Assembly: GCF_004193775.1 (NCBI RefSeq)
Contig: NC_041021.1
Span: forward strand, 8,004,651 to 8,068,650
DNA: 64,000 nucleotides
Reading direction: 5' to 3'
Origin: Glycine soja
Lineage: Eukaryota > Streptophyta > Magnoliopsida > Fabales > Fabaceae
Below, one piece after another: positions 36,064 to 48,496 of the stretch. Each line of letters begins with the position of its first letter. Positions within the stretch are counted from its first letter, which is position 1. The notes below the pieces were generated by a model that searched no databases, had not been told where the DNA came from, and saw only the letters and a list, made by a program, of their open reading frames with translations. The translations under genes and the position numbers were made by a program.

Positions 36064-38688
36064 AAAGGCCCATCTGCTAACTTTCTTAATATTTCTGAAG
36101 CATTTTCATCAGCAAAGATTATTTCTCTAAACCAATCAGAGAAAGTCTTGTTATGCTTTTTCAACACCCAGTTCTTTGACATTTTTGGATTATTTTGTTT
36201 GACTAAAGCTTCATGCTGAAGTATGTATGGAAAAACTTCATTACTGTTGTTCAACACATACAAGTGAGCTTGTAATAAATCTTCTACACTTGGAGTGATA
36301 ACATGCAGTCCTCTTGAACCCTTACTGCCCATTCTGTCGTCATGGCGAGACTCAAGAAGGCCAACAGGTTTAGCCTTTTCAATGTAGTCTGAACAAAATT
36401 CAATGGCTTCTTCTGCAATGTTCCTTTCAACAATAGATGCTTCCGGTCGATGTAGATTCTTCGTATACCCTTTTAAGATCTTCATGTTTCGCTCAACTGG
36501 GTACATCCACCGCAAATAAATAGGACCACAACATTTGATTTCTCTGACCAGATGAACAATTAAGTGAATCACGATGTCAAAGAAAGCAGGAGGAAAATAC
36601 ATCTCCCACTGGCACAGTATAATTGCGGCCTCATTTTCCAGGTCATCAAACTTGACAGGATCAAGGAATTTGCTACATATGGCATGGAAGAAAAAGCACA
36701 TGCAAGTTATGGATAACCTGACTTTGTTAGGCAAAATGTCTCGTATGGAAACGGCTAATAATCGTTGCATCAACATGTGACAATTGTGAGACTTTAACCT
36801 TACCAGGTTAAGCTCCTTCAACTGCACAAGGCTCTTAATATTTGAAGAGTATCCTTGTGAGACTTTGACCAGACGCAGACACTGACAAAAACTTATCTTT
36901 TCCTTTCTGGACAAAGTATGACAAGCTGGAGGCAAGTATATTTTTTTCCCATTAGACCTTGGATGCAACTGCGATTGTATACCCATGTCAGCTAGATCTT
37001 GACGGGTATTCAGACCATCTTTCATCTTGCCTTGAATGTTAAGGAGCGTCCCAATGACACTGTCACATACATTTTTCTCCACATGCATAACATCAATACA
37101 ATGTCTAACATCTAGATCAGACCAGTATGGAAGATCAAAGAAAATGGACCTCTTCTTCCATATTCAACTCTTACTTTTATCCTTCTTTTGGGTCTTTCCA
37201 AATACAGTATTCAGGTATTGAACTCGTTGGAAGACCTGTTCACCAGTCAATGATATCGACACAGTTTCATGCTTTTGACTTCCATTAAAATCTTTTTTCA
37301 ATCGTCTGTAAGGGTGATGAGGTTTTAGAAAACGGCGATGCCTAGTGTACACTGTTTTTCTACCATGTTTCAGTTGTATGTAGCTTATGTCTTCTTCACA
37401 GATGGGGCATGCATGATGACCCTTAACTGTAACTGCTTAGATTCCCATATGCTGGAAAGTCATTAATGGTACAAAAAAGCATTGCACGCATTTCAAAAGT
37501 CTCCAAGCGAAACCCATCAAACACTAAAATCCCCTCGTCCCATAACTTTCTCAGGTATTCAATCAACGGACTTAGATAAACATCAATGTCATTTCCTGGT
37601 TGTCTTGGGCCTGATATCATCATAGACAACATCATGTATTTTCGCTTCATGCACAACCAAGGAGGAAAAATGTAAATTACTAGTAGAATTGGCCATGAAC
37701 TATGTTGAGTACTTAAATTTCCATATGGATTCATTCCATCACTGGCTAGTCCAAGCCTAAGATTTCTTGCCTCTTTGCCAAAATTCGGATACAAACCATC
37801 AATCTTCTTCCACTGGGAGCAATCAGCCGGATGACGGACCATTCCATCAGAGTTTCTCCCATTTGCATACCAAGTAAGGTCTTTTGCGTGGTCCTCATTA
37901 GCAAAAAGACGCTTAAACCTTGGAATGATGGGAAGATACCACAACACCTTCGTTGGAGGGCCTTTCTTTGAGTTTTCATCATAACTATAGTCCTCATCAT
38001 CCTTCACCTTGTACTGTGACGCCCCACACCTAGGGCATTTGGACATTTCTTCAAATTCATGCCTGTACAGTATGCAATCATTAGGGCAAGCATGAATCTT
38101 ATGATACTCTATACCCATCGGACATAGTATCTTCTTGGCTTGATAGTAGCTTTTAGGCAACATGTTTTCCTTTGGAAGCAGATCGTGCACTACGTGAAGT
38201 AGTGAAGTAAAGCTTTTGTCACTCCACTCATATCTGGCCTTGACATTAACCAGACTTAACACCGCTGACAACAACGTCAAGGAATTCTTGCACCCCAGAT
38301 ACAAAGGCTTCTTTGAGTCACTCTGCAATCCTTCATACACAGGGGCATGTGCTTGCTGAAAAGACTCTTGTCCAAGGTCACAAATCATATCCTCCAAGAG
38401 ATCTCCCATTTCTACATCAAACGATTCGAATTGGGGCCCACTCTGCATGTCTGTCATTTCACCACACCATATTCACGTCGTATAATTTCTCTTAATTCCA
38501 TCACACAACAGATGCTCCTGTATATCGTCTAATATTTGTCATCTTACGGTCAAACAATTGATGCAAGGACAATAATATTTTCCATCTTCATCCGGTCAAC
38601 CTATTTCTAAAGCAAATTGTAAGAACTGCTCGATGCCTTCCTCATATTCTGGGCTGATGCAACTTTCATTCATCCAACTTCCATTCAT
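36064..38688 (-). pseudogene. TNP2-type CACTA transposase, degraded
   Basis: Transcribed right to left. The start at 38688 (MNGSWMNES) opens a transposase-associated N-terminal domain (SPEYEEGIEQFLQFALE, YYCPCINC) that contains two stops. From 38457 to 37423 follows the tnp2 core (CPNDCILYRHEFEEMSKCPR, TWYANGRNSDGMVRHPAD). The frame breaks near 37430, where YGNLSSYS should continue into the HACPIC block (seen at about 37405 in another frame). HRRFLKPHHPYRRLKKDFNG at 37350-37290 and the stretch 37088-36064 (MHVEKNVCDSVIGTLLNIQG, VERNMKILKGYTKN) complete the catalytic and DUF4218-like parts. The C-terminal end is cut by LTR-like sequence near 36064. CACTA transposases cut and paste the element by its TIRs; this copy cannot be active as it stands. 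Confidence 0.92.
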
Positions 38689-38756
38689 CTAAGTAATAAC
38701 TCCGTCATACTCACAAAGTTATTCGATGCATGAAAATATCACTTTTTTATTATAGG

Positions 38757-39168
38757 CGTGGCCCTATCCCATTCGGGAAGAACGTTTTTTATGGTAGCTT
38801 CATACGTCAGGGTTAATTCTATTTTGTTAAATTTGACAAAATTTTGACAGCATTTCGCATTGGTCTCCAAGTACGGGACATGAAATCGGTGAAATTAATT
38901 TCCCGATAATCAAGTATGCACTCAAAGAACAATTAGAAATGCATTGTACCGAAATGTCATCAAATTAAACAAAATAGTGTTAACCTTAACGCATGAATCT
39001 ACCATAAAATATCAGTCTCCCTAAACTGTCCAATTGGACAATTCAAGATTGAATACAATGATTAATGCAAACTGTGCGCAAGAATCATTGCATTCAGTCT
39101 TAAACGGGAATCTAAGGTTCGCTCATTATGAACACAATTTTTATATCATATATCAGTTGTCATTATTG
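38757..39168. repeat. Long direct repeat, copy 2 (copy 1 at 2965-3370)
   Basis: It matches the 2965-3370 segment in the same orientation with only scattered substitutions. It begins about 70 bp upstream of the transposase start, so it probably includes the transposase 5' region. Its presence in both elements links them as one family. Confidence 0.9.
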
Positions 39169-42100
39169 GCAGTGAACAAGTAATAAAAACATTATTTGGT
39201 AACAAACATTTGTAAGTAGCACACAAAGTAGTGAGGATATTCATACAATGTGATTTAATACTGTTGTTATAATTGGGATTTAGTTTTGTTGGAAACCTTG
39301 AGAAGGAGCAGAGAAGTATTATGCTAGGCTCTTGGAAACCTTGAGGGTGTTGGATTGGAAATTAAGAAGTGTTGATGTATTGTTGTTGGTATTGTTGGAG
39401 GAAAAGGCTATGCTGGGGAAGAAGGTTCTATGTTAATGTTGTTGGAGGGAGAAATTGGGGTTGGAGTAGAAGGATCAGATCTGGGAGGGGATTGACATGG
39501 AGAAGCCGGAACCATAAAGGTCATATTGTTTTACTGATTTTATTTGCTTTACTGATTTTAGAAGTTATTGGTTCTAGCTGCTATTCAAGTTTGTGTTCCT
39601 AGTCTGAACCATAAAGGTCATTTTGGGGGGTTGGGGTGTTATATTTATCTTCTTTCAACAATAATTGAGAGGAACAATATGTAGCCAAGGCACAACTTGG
39701 GGTAGCCAATGGGCACAACTAGAAGTTGTTGGTTCTAGCTGCTGTTGGTTCTAGTTGCTATACAAGTTTGTGTTCCAAGGTCATGGGATTCTTTATTAAA
39801 GACAATGGGCACAAATTAGTAGGTTATTCTAAAGTAGATTGGGGGAGGTTGTCCTATAAATTCTAGTGCAGAATTATTCTAATGCAGATTGGGGGTGGCT
39901 GTCCTATATAAAAGTAACTTGTTTTAACCTGTGATGTCATAATCATATACTTTGAGCACTTGCATTTTTCTCGTTGGTACTATCTTATTCTTAATTCATT
40001 TATTTTATTGATACATCATGGAAAATGTGAAATAATGAGTACCATTGTGTAATGCAGGAAGCTTACAACATTGGCGGTCATATCATAAGTGCAAATGCAA
40101 TAGAACAAGCGATATTTTGCTTCCAAACACCCCACATTGGCCAGGTACTCATATCATAAGTGCAAGCCTATATTGCTTTAGAAAAACATTAATGCAACTC
40201 TATATTTTTTCTGTTTTGACCTGCGGGTTACAAATTACATATTCTTCCCATGATTTGCATCTGTTGCTTGCAAGCCTATATTGCTTTAGAAAAACATTAA
40301 TGTATCCATTTGATTGTGTTATCATTAAATTGGCATTGCTATTTTAGCAATCACCAATGATCTTGTAAACTTATAGGGTTGTTTAATGGTAAGGATAAAA
40401 AGGTGGATAATAAAGTTGTATCAAAGTAGGCAAAGATATAAGCTTGATAAGCTTTTGTCTTATCTAATGTTTGGTACGTGTCATATACCATAGTAGGTAA
40501 GAATATAAATTGGATACAAATAAATTACCCTTATGAAAGGAGGGGTTATGGGGATGGCAGTAACTAGGGCAGGGGTGGTAACAGAAGCATTAGTGGCAGC
40601 GATGGTATTGGCAGCATCAGAAAAGGAAGAATAATTGTGCGACAGTTAACTCCTGATTGTTAGTTTTTTTTCTACAATGTTATTTTTTTGTGTGGGAAAG
40701 AGAATGGGGCATGTGATTTGGTTCTGTGGAGATGAGGGAAAAAGGGAAAAAGTTGTGTATCCTATCATAATTCTTCCTAACCTAACTCCCTTTTCTGTAT
40801 ACATTTAACCTAATGAACGACATAGGATGAGCATGTCCTGTTTGATTAGCTCACTAATTGATGGATCACAACAGAATTGGTGAAAGGCCCATTTGGGTTG
40901 CTTCTCAACTTGAAAGAGTAGTTCACGACTCTACAAGAAGTTTTAACATAATTATTTTCTGTGAGTAAGATGTTTAGAACTCCATTAGGACCTTATTTCT
41001 TTTCCTGATATTATAGTGTAATTTTTTTAACAGAATTTGAAGGATGGCATCTCATGTTTCATCTGATTATTATTTTTGTTTGTCAAATAGTGGCTTGAAA
41101 GCTTTATGTCTGCTGCCTTGAGGAAGAAAAATGGTGAAGAAAAATAGCTTATCAGCTAAAAATTGTGTATTACTGATTTCGAACCCCTTGTTTGCTTTGC
41201 TGTTTGGACTGGGGCATTGTCAGATCCTGTGGCTGTCCTATAAATTCTAGTGCAGATCCTATGGCAACAACAAAAGGAGAGTAATTGAAGTTTCTTTAAG
41301 TTTTGAAGGGAAGAATTGGGAAAAGGAAGGAAGAGTTTTCAGAATTGCTTGGAGCAAAGTTTTCTTAAAGGGAAGAGTTGGTTGAAACCTAAGTGTTGAG
41401 CATAATAATAAAGCTCCAAAAAGAGCTATTCTGAGGTGGAAATTGTAGTTGAGAAGGAGAGGGACAAAAATAGCCACCTAGAGACACCAAAATAGGTGAA
41501 TTGACAAATGGAAGCACTTTATGTCCTGAAATCTACTTCTTTTTTGGCATTTCATGTCTAATAACCAATTCTTTATTTGGAAAGTGCCAAAATCCTTAAT
41601 GTAACATAATCAAACACAGTTCAAAAACTATAACATGCCTAATTAAATCCACAACATTTATGGCTAACCCCCCAGAAACAACAACTAATGTAAATATCCA
41701 GTCACAACTTGCATTTGAAATTACCTGGATGACTGTCTTTGATACAACAAATGCTTCAATCTTTTTCCAGTCACGGTCAAATCTGATACAAAATGAAGGA
41801 ACAAAAAAAACAATATGAGATAATGCAAAAGGATGGTACCGAGGCAATAAAAGGGAAAAACAAACAAATAACTTAGATATCCTAAAATATAAATTAGATA
41901 TTCTAAAGCTTCTTAGATATGGGCAAACATGGAATAAGCTTTACTTCTTGGATATGTTTTATGTTATTGTGAGATGTTCAAGCAGCTTAAATACAACACA
42001 TCCACAAAGTTGTTAAATTAAAGGGACTCCAGTTTAGAAGCTTCAGATTAAGGAGAGAAAATAGCCAAGGATCATATCCAGTGTTTGATTTTATCATGGT

Positions 42101-42730
42101 CAACAATCAATCAAGCAGATGAGCAAAACTTTCACAAAACTGGATATGAAATTTTGGAAATGACAAATTTATTTAAACCTACTAACAAAATCAATATGTC
42201 CTGCAAAAATTATCAATACGAAGCTAATCTGGGGAATTAATTTCATTTAATGTACACAATATTAGAAGAAGATGATACAACAGTAGATATCTTAGGCAAT
42301 ATAGACCATGGAACTTCTCTTCATGTTTCAATACTTGTTTTTGGTAATCCAGATGATAAAAAAAATTGCAAATTCAAAGACTGTTAGGCTAGCTCTTGGA
42401 ACCAACTTTGTACCTAAGGAATGATTTCATGTTTGATCACTTGGCCTTGGTGCATTGTTTGGTTATTTGACATTTTGCTTATATTTTAATCTTGTGACCT
42501 GTTAAAGTGCCTATACTTTGAGGATCAGTATACTTGTAGTTTATTTAGTTTGATAGCAACTATTGGATGCTTGGGAATGTTTAGTTGTGCTCATTCCATG
42601 CAACTTGTTTCCATTTGAAGTATATGATGAATTTTTGAGCATGCAAAGAGCACCATTATACTGAATATTTGTATTTGTATTTATATAGAAGCAATTTGGT
42701 GATGTTGATCCTTATCTTTTTGTAAAACAG
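39169..42730. other. CACTA internal region with duplicated blocks and an exon-like piece
   Basis: Several blocks occur twice: GGTTCTAGCTGCTATTCAAG (about 39570 and 39750), GAACCATAAAGGTCAT (about 39508 and 39606), TCCTATAAATTCTAGTGCAG (about 39852 and 41237) and GCAAGCCTATATTGCTTTAG (about 40161 and 40272). At 40058-40144 a 29-codon open piece (EAYNIGGHIISANAIEQ...) has an AG in front and a GT behind, like a captured exon of an unidentified gene. No full gene is supported. Confidence 0.5.
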
Positions 42731-42996
42731 ATTTTCAATGGTGTATTTCTCAAAGGTAACAAAGCCACAATGAACATGCTGCACATAGTTGAGCCCTATG
42801 TGACTTATGGGTATGTTAACTTCCCTGCCATACTTATTTAAATATGATTATAGGTTTTTATAACTACTAATGAGACTTCTGCTTTTGTTCTAGATACCCA
42901 AATCTTAAGAGTGTGAAAGAACTTCTTTACAAGAGAGGGTATGGAAAGCTAAACAAGCAAAGGACTTCTCTAATTGACAACTCCATCATTGAGCAG
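42731..42996 (+). pseudogene. Captured two-exon fragment of ribosomal protein L7
   Basis: Exon A, 42731-42810, encodes [20 protein letters not shown] and EPYVTYG. Exon B, 42894-42996, encodes [20 protein letters not shown] and [14 protein letters not shown]. These match the central part of eukaryotic 60S ribosomal protein L7. The intron between them keeps GT and AG, and GT follows exon B, so genomic DNA rather than mRNA was copied. The rest of the gene is absent. It lies inside the CACTA element, opposite in strand to the transposase, and is read as transduplicated, non-coding sequence. Confidence 0.88.
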
Positions 42997-44170
42997 GTAT
43001 TGTTAATTCACAATTCTGTATTACTAGCTGGAGTGCTGCAGTGGCTTTTCAAAGCAATAGAACCACATGAATAGTAGCTAGTTGGAGTGCTGCAATGGCT
43101 TTTCAAAGTTTTATATATTAGATGAATCGAGAGCAAAGAAAAGCTCTCAGTTGTACAATCTTTGTATAAAGTAATAAATCAAAGAGTACAATCTCTGTAT
43201 TGTGTTTAGGTTTGCTAAGACCCTTTTCAATTTTTTACTAGCTATCTACAAATATCATTTATTGTATTGAGATCACCCCACTAGTTTCTAGGATTCCTTC
43301 GGCTAGGGAAGCAAAACTTAAAAGGCAAGCATTATATGCTAAAGCTCATTATCGAAGTGAGCCAAGGTTAATATCATTACTTTTTTCTGGTTCTCTTATC
43401 TGATTCCTGTGATATATCCTTTCCTAATGTACTGATGCATGCTGTCTTCTACTCAACAAGTTAATGAATGTTTTGCTATTTCCTTCTTGATGTTCATAAT
43501 TATTGCTTTACCACACTAACAACACATAAGAATGGGTGCTTCAGTTTCAACTATGCTTAGATAGATCCAAGGAGAAAAAGTAAAGGAAATAAAAGTATAT
43601 AAAAATAAATATATGATTCAGTGGCAGAAAGATAATACAAACAAATACTAGTAAGCATTTAATTTCCTCTGAGAATAACAATAACCAATATCTGAAAACT
43701 TAGAAGTGAAAGAACTTAGAAGTGAAAATGTTACGAACTCAGAGACAGAAACAACAACAATAGGGCCAGGGGTCAAAATAGCAAACCAAGGGGTACATGA
43801 GGAAGCAAAGCCCAAAAGAAGAATTGTCAAACCATCTTACCTCAGTGACTATGTCTGAGGAAGAATGGTGAGCTTGATCAACAAATGCACCACGCACTAT
43901 GAAGGAATATCCTTGCTTGATGTTGTCTGCTTTAGGGAGACAAGCACTAACAAATTCCGTTATTGCAAATCATTCTAGAATCCTTTTCTGTTATGACGAA
44001 GCCTATATATATGTAAATAACAAGAAAGGAAAATCAATGAGAAATATACAAATTACCTTTCTTCTCTGTGTATTCTTCTCTATGCCTTCTTCTTTTCTTA
44101 GGAGGTTTTGCTGCCTCGAAGCCAGTAGCTAGGGGGTGCTAACAAAAAACAAATACTTTCTCAACTTAAA
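42997..44170. other. CACTA internal region without clear genes
   Basis: A short phrase (CTAGCTGGAGTGCTGCARTGG) is duplicated near 43025 and 43078. An open stretch at about 43275-43368 (RIPSAREAKLKRQALYAKAH) may be another exon scrap, but I do not recognise it. Confidence 0.35.
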
Positions 44171-44356
44171 TTAATAAAATACAAAAACTAGGCTACTGGA
44201 TAATCTGCCAACAAACAGAGCTTTAATATTACCCAAACTTGAATAAAGTGGCTTAAGTTTGAGTCCATAAATTGCTTTATTCAGTTTATATACAAAGGAT
44301 TTATCAGAGGACTCAAACCCTAGAGGTTGAGTCATGTAAAGTTCTTCCTCTAACAA
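44171..44356 (-). pseudogene. Ty1/copia reverse transcriptase scrap
   Basis: The minus strand encodes [20 protein letters not shown] then [12 protein letters not shown], which matches the copia RT block around YM-QP-GF and CKL-KALYGLK. The similarity ends abruptly after about 45 residues. It is a short, isolated piece within the CACTA element. Confidence 0.8.
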
Positions 44357-45114
44357 CCCATTGAGTTTAACATATATCTATAGCTTTGGATAAGTAAACC
44401 ATTAAGATTCACATGCCAATAACAAAATGAAATAAAGGTGCAGAGCATTTAATTAAGTTCACACTTGCAGGATCTTATGTCCAAGTCAAATTAACTTGTA
44501 ACCTTCACTGTTCGCTATGATCAGAAAAATAATATTGATGCAGCTATGAAAAAGGTCTTAATCAGTTCATTTTCACTCTTATTATTTCCTCCTAATTACA
44601 ATTTGAAAGAGTTTGTAAGAGAAATGAAATTGAGAGAATATGAGAACAGAAAGTGGAGTTTTGTTTTAATCATTTCTCAACTGAAAAAAGGTTACTAATA
44701 CCACTGGTTATTTACATATATATCCTAATACAATTAGTAAAGCTATATCTTTGACATTAGTTTGCAAAACTCCACTTGTTATTTACATACATTATCTATG
44801 AAATTTCTTAACATTTTAGTTAAATGTAAACCTAGGGATATGGCATGTTAGTGCTCCTTGAAACTCAGGTCCGTTGCTGTTGGATCTTTTTGGTAATTCT
44901 AGATTTGGGGCCTGCTTTTTTAATTTAAGGTCTGACACCAATTATTTGTGTTTTGTCTAGTAATCCCTAGGTATAACTGCAATTTTGGGAATGAGATGGT
45001 AGCTTAGGCCTCAGAGGGCATTTGTTTTCTAGTATATGTATTCCTACATTTGTTTCATCAATGATTTTTTCTCCTATGTACTTTTTAATTACACTATCTT
45101 TTAAACCTACACAG

Positions 45115-45925
45115 GCTATTGATGTTTCCAAATGCCAGGAAAAAGTAAGAGAAACACCAGGCAATATTGAGAATTCTATGAAGCTGGAAGCAGCTGAAAC
45201 AAAGCTGCAAGACCTGAAGACAAACATGGCCATATTGGGAAAAGAAGCAGCTGCCGCAATGGCTGCTGTAGAAGCACAGCAACAAAGGTTAACCCTCCAG
45301 CATCTTATAGCTATGGTATTACTATTTAACCATTTGATTCTACAATTCTTTTGTTTTAAAATCTTGGATCTGAGTTATCAGAAATTATTATCCCCACTTA
45401 ATTCCAGCGTGTTATTTCTATTATGTAGGTTGAAGCTGAATGTGCCTATCATTAATGAGTACTCCAAATACTTGATCAGCTTGAGGGAAAGGTGAGCCAT
45501 TGTATCCCTTTGTCATTTTTTCATTATATTCTCTATATAGAAAAGTATGCTATTTGTTACATTGTTTTCTTTTGGTATCAACAAATGATTATATGGCATA
45601 TGCATATTTTAATAATAGATAATATCAGAACGACAACAAAGTAAAGCCCCTCTTACACCTAGTGTGGATAACAACATGACACCACCCCCATCATATGAAA
45701 AAGTAAATGGTGTATGTGCTTATCAAGCACATAATGGCTCAACAAATAGTATGGGTTACTTCTTAGGAGAGGTTACACTATTTCTTGTGCTAAAGTTAGA
45801 GATATTATACTGAAAAATAAGTGACTATTTAGTGCTTACATTTACTTTCTATTGTACATTTTACTCACATAGGTTTTATTTCCCTACCATGGTGAGTTTG
45901 AAGTTGAATTGAATCTATTAGTTGA
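45115..45925 (+). pseudogene. Captured four-exon fragment of an SH3 domain-containing protein (SH3P)
   Basis: Exon-like pieces with preserved splice borders: 45115-45315 (KLQDLKTNMAILGKEAAAAM, EAQQQRLTLQ), 45429-45491 (VEAECAYH, then two stops, then VLQILDQLEGK), 45619-45771 (TPPPSYEKVNGVCAYQAHNG, TNSMGYFLGEV) and 45873-about 45925 ([15 protein letters not shown]). The order matches plant SH3P proteins: BAR-like coiled coil, linker, then the start of the SH3 domain. SH3P proteins act at clathrin-coated vesicles and autophagosomes. In-frame TAA and TGA in the second piece and loss of the SH3 C-terminus make it non-functional. It lies within the CACTA element and opposite to the transposase. 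Confidence 0.85.
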
Positions 45926-47414
45926 ATTGACCCAGACCCACAATGAGTCACAAAGCAACCCACAGATGGGTGACTCAAGATCAATAGCTATTGAAGCCAA
46001 TCCCCACGTACCACCCCCCTTCTCTTTGTTCTCTCATTAAACCCTTCAGGCAAAGCTGATTCTATTGCTTCGAATCCAATATGGGGTTTTAATGCAGCCA
46101 GGAAAGGCATTCCTGTGAGTTCAAAACCCAACAAAAGTACCTTAAATTAATTGATCACTCTTCAAAAAGCATTCAATTCCAAAGGAGGTTGAGGAGTGTC
46201 TGTGATAGGGCAAAAATAACACTATCCTATGATGTTATTACCAACATTGAGTTGGATGTTTTATTTAAGGGCATTGACTTCTGCTCTTCAATCACTCATG
46301 AAAAGTTTGAATAGTGTATGCAAAGATGGACAAGAGCAATGTAGATGATGTCGTCCTTGTTTGGTGGCTCTTCTAGGATTCCTAAAGTGCAGCAGCTATT
46401 TAGCACAACAAACTAAAGGCTGTATAATCTTTAACCTTCTAGGTTACAATAGTCTTGAAGTTTTCACCATCCTTTTACTTCTAAAAGCTAGCGATGTTCT
46501 TTTATTACATGCTTGCATTTGTCTTGGCTCTTGACTTCTTGTTGTCTTTACATGTATTGTTAATAAGATTATCACTTGGAATTAGTCCTAGCTTTGGAGG
46601 CATTTAAGAAGAGTTTTAAGATAAATTTGGTTTATTCCCACATGGTATCAAAGTGTGTAATTTTGATACATGGTCACTGGGAATACTTTACACTTAGTCA
46701 ATTAGAAATTATATTTCATATGACTTTTAAAATAATTATTATAATAATCATGAATCTTGCTAGCATAAAAAAAAACATTTACATTGTAAATGTATTCTAC
46801 TTAGCTTCTAAAATCAAAATGCTTATGATACTTTCAAAATGACCATACCTTTGCTGTTGTCTCTCTTAGGTATCCTGAAATTGCAAAGTGCTTTTGAATC
46901 ACACGAAAAGAAGGATCTTTTAATCCTTTTGCTACAGCCTGTTCGAATGCTGAACACAGAAAATTATACAATCATATATAAATCCACTATTAAGCCATCC
47001 ATGTCACATTCATTCGAAGTTAATAGAAGGAAAAAGGTCGCAAGGAATTAGGTTGCATAATGATGTCAAGCAGTTGCAAGGAAGAGATAGGGGAAGCAAT
47101 AAAGAGTGGACTAAACTACTCACAGAGAAACCTAACTGAACAATATTCCCAACCACGTACCTCAATAGAATGTATATTCGACTAAGTGATGAAGAGGATG
47201 CTCAGAAGAGTTTTCAGAAGTCCAAGATGCTCACAATCTGAAAAGAAGCAGCCACGTACCTGAAACTCACAGACGAGGAGACACCAAACTCACGAATGGT
47301 GGTGACGGGCCGCAAAATGCAGTGTCGTGGAGGAGGGAGACAACGGTGAGGGAGAAAGGGTTTGTGAAACTGAGTGCACGAGAGGAAAAAAATTTGGTGT
47401 TTTAAGTTATGAAT
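45926..47414. other. CACTA internal region, no clear gene
   Basis: No gene is supported; frames at 46576-47051 lack recognisable motifs. The part at 47290-47400 resembles 5700-5830 of the other CACTA remnant (a GGAGG.. leader ending in a GAAACTGAG-type phrase) and probably belongs to the element's own 5' region. Confidence 0.45.
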
Positions 47415-47741
47415 AACACAACATCGGTTTTCTTGAAAAACCCGATGTTAACAAATTAATGTTAACATTGGGTTTTAAAAAAACGATGTTAACGTCAAGT
47501 AGTTAACATCGGTTTTTTCAAGACCGATGTCAATTAACTGAATTTATTACCACCATGCTCTTGTTAACATCGATTTTTAGAAAAACCAATGTTAACCTAT
47601 TGTGTTAACATTAGTTTTTCAAAAAACCGATGTTAATAAAGTCTTATTATTTACCATTTTGCCACCGCATTTTTGTTAACATCGGTTTTATCAAAAACCG
47701 ATGTTAACTTAACGATGTTGAAAATATTTTTTCTAGTAGTG
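47415..47741. repeat. CACTA subterminal hairpin repeats and TIR
   Basis: AACATCGGTTTT and AAAACCGATGTTAAC units alternate about five times, ending at the terminus at 47741. They use the same motif as 5876-6130. Confidence 0.88.
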
Positions 47742-47749
47742 GTAATAGG

Positions 47750-48330
47750 ATAACTATTCAATTCGAATTGATTGCTCAGTTGCTAAGGTATTTCAGAAGC
47801 CCAAGCTAGAAGGCAAAATGATGGCATGTCCATAGAGTTGTTAGAATACAAGATACATTATGAACCAAAAGGTACTGTTAGGGCATAATGCCTGACATAT
47901 TTCTTAAACAAATTCCACACACCATAGGAAGAATAGTGGATGCTACATGTTGGCAACTCATCCAATTAGCGTTGTAGTGGAGTAGGGGTCATATTGGAAG
48001 AACCAAACAATGTAACTTTACAATAGTCATTACATTTTGATTTCAAAGCCATAAACAATCAGGTCGAATATGAGGCATTGTTGGTCGGCCTAAGGTTAGA
48101 TAAAGAAGTAGGGGCCCAAAAGGTCAGGTGCATGAGTGACTTCCTAGTTGCATCCAAGAAAATTAACAAAGTCTTTCAAGTAAATGATCCTCTACTAAAT
48201 TATCATCACATTTTCCAAAAGTTAAAAGAAGAATTCGATGAAGTCCAGGTAACACACACCAACTGAGACTACAATGATAGAGCCAATAAGTTGGCGAGAT
48301 TGGCAAGCTCACCAAAGCCTGGATAGCTAA
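47750..48330 (+). pseudogene. Tat-type RT end and RNase H domain, decayed
   Basis: One recognisable stretch is YEALLVGLRLDKEVGAQKVR followed by FQKLKEEFDEVQVTHTN, a stop and NKLARLASSP, typical of the RNase H domain of Tat/Athila-like gypsy elements. Upstream sequence from 47750 is homologous but full of stops. The frame is cut at 48496 by a solo LTR. Confidence 0.8.
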
Positions 48331-48496
48331 GGACTTTCATACAAAAAATACTTTCCACCCCTAGCATGTCGGCCAAGGAATGCATGCAAGTAGAGAAAGT
48401 CAAATTAGAATCATGGATGTTAGACATCATTGAATTCCTTACCAATGGTGCACTCCTAATAAATAGAGCACATGCCAAAAAGCTTAGAACCTAGGT

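Larger units (their letters stand above)
36064..47741 (-). mobile_element. Large CACTA element carrying host gene fragments
   Basis: The right terminus at 47741 reads TTTTTTCTAGTAGTG (inverse CACTACTAGAAAAAA), next to a hairpin-repeat array. A TNP2-type transposase lies on the minus strand at its left. In between are non-coding fragments of ribosomal protein L7 (42731-42996) and an SH3P gene (45115-45925), an unidentified exon-like piece (40058-40144) and a copia RT scrap (44171-44356). The left terminus is missing or hidden, because LTR-like sequence truncates the transposase near 36064. The terminus resembles soybean Tgm elements, and gene capture resembles the published soybean element Tgm-Express1, but the captured genes here are my own reading. 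Confidence 0.8.

Noticed and set aside
42894..42996. A functional ribosomal protein L7 gene
   Set aside because: Only two internal exons exist, with no N- or C-terminal coding parts, inside a transposon.
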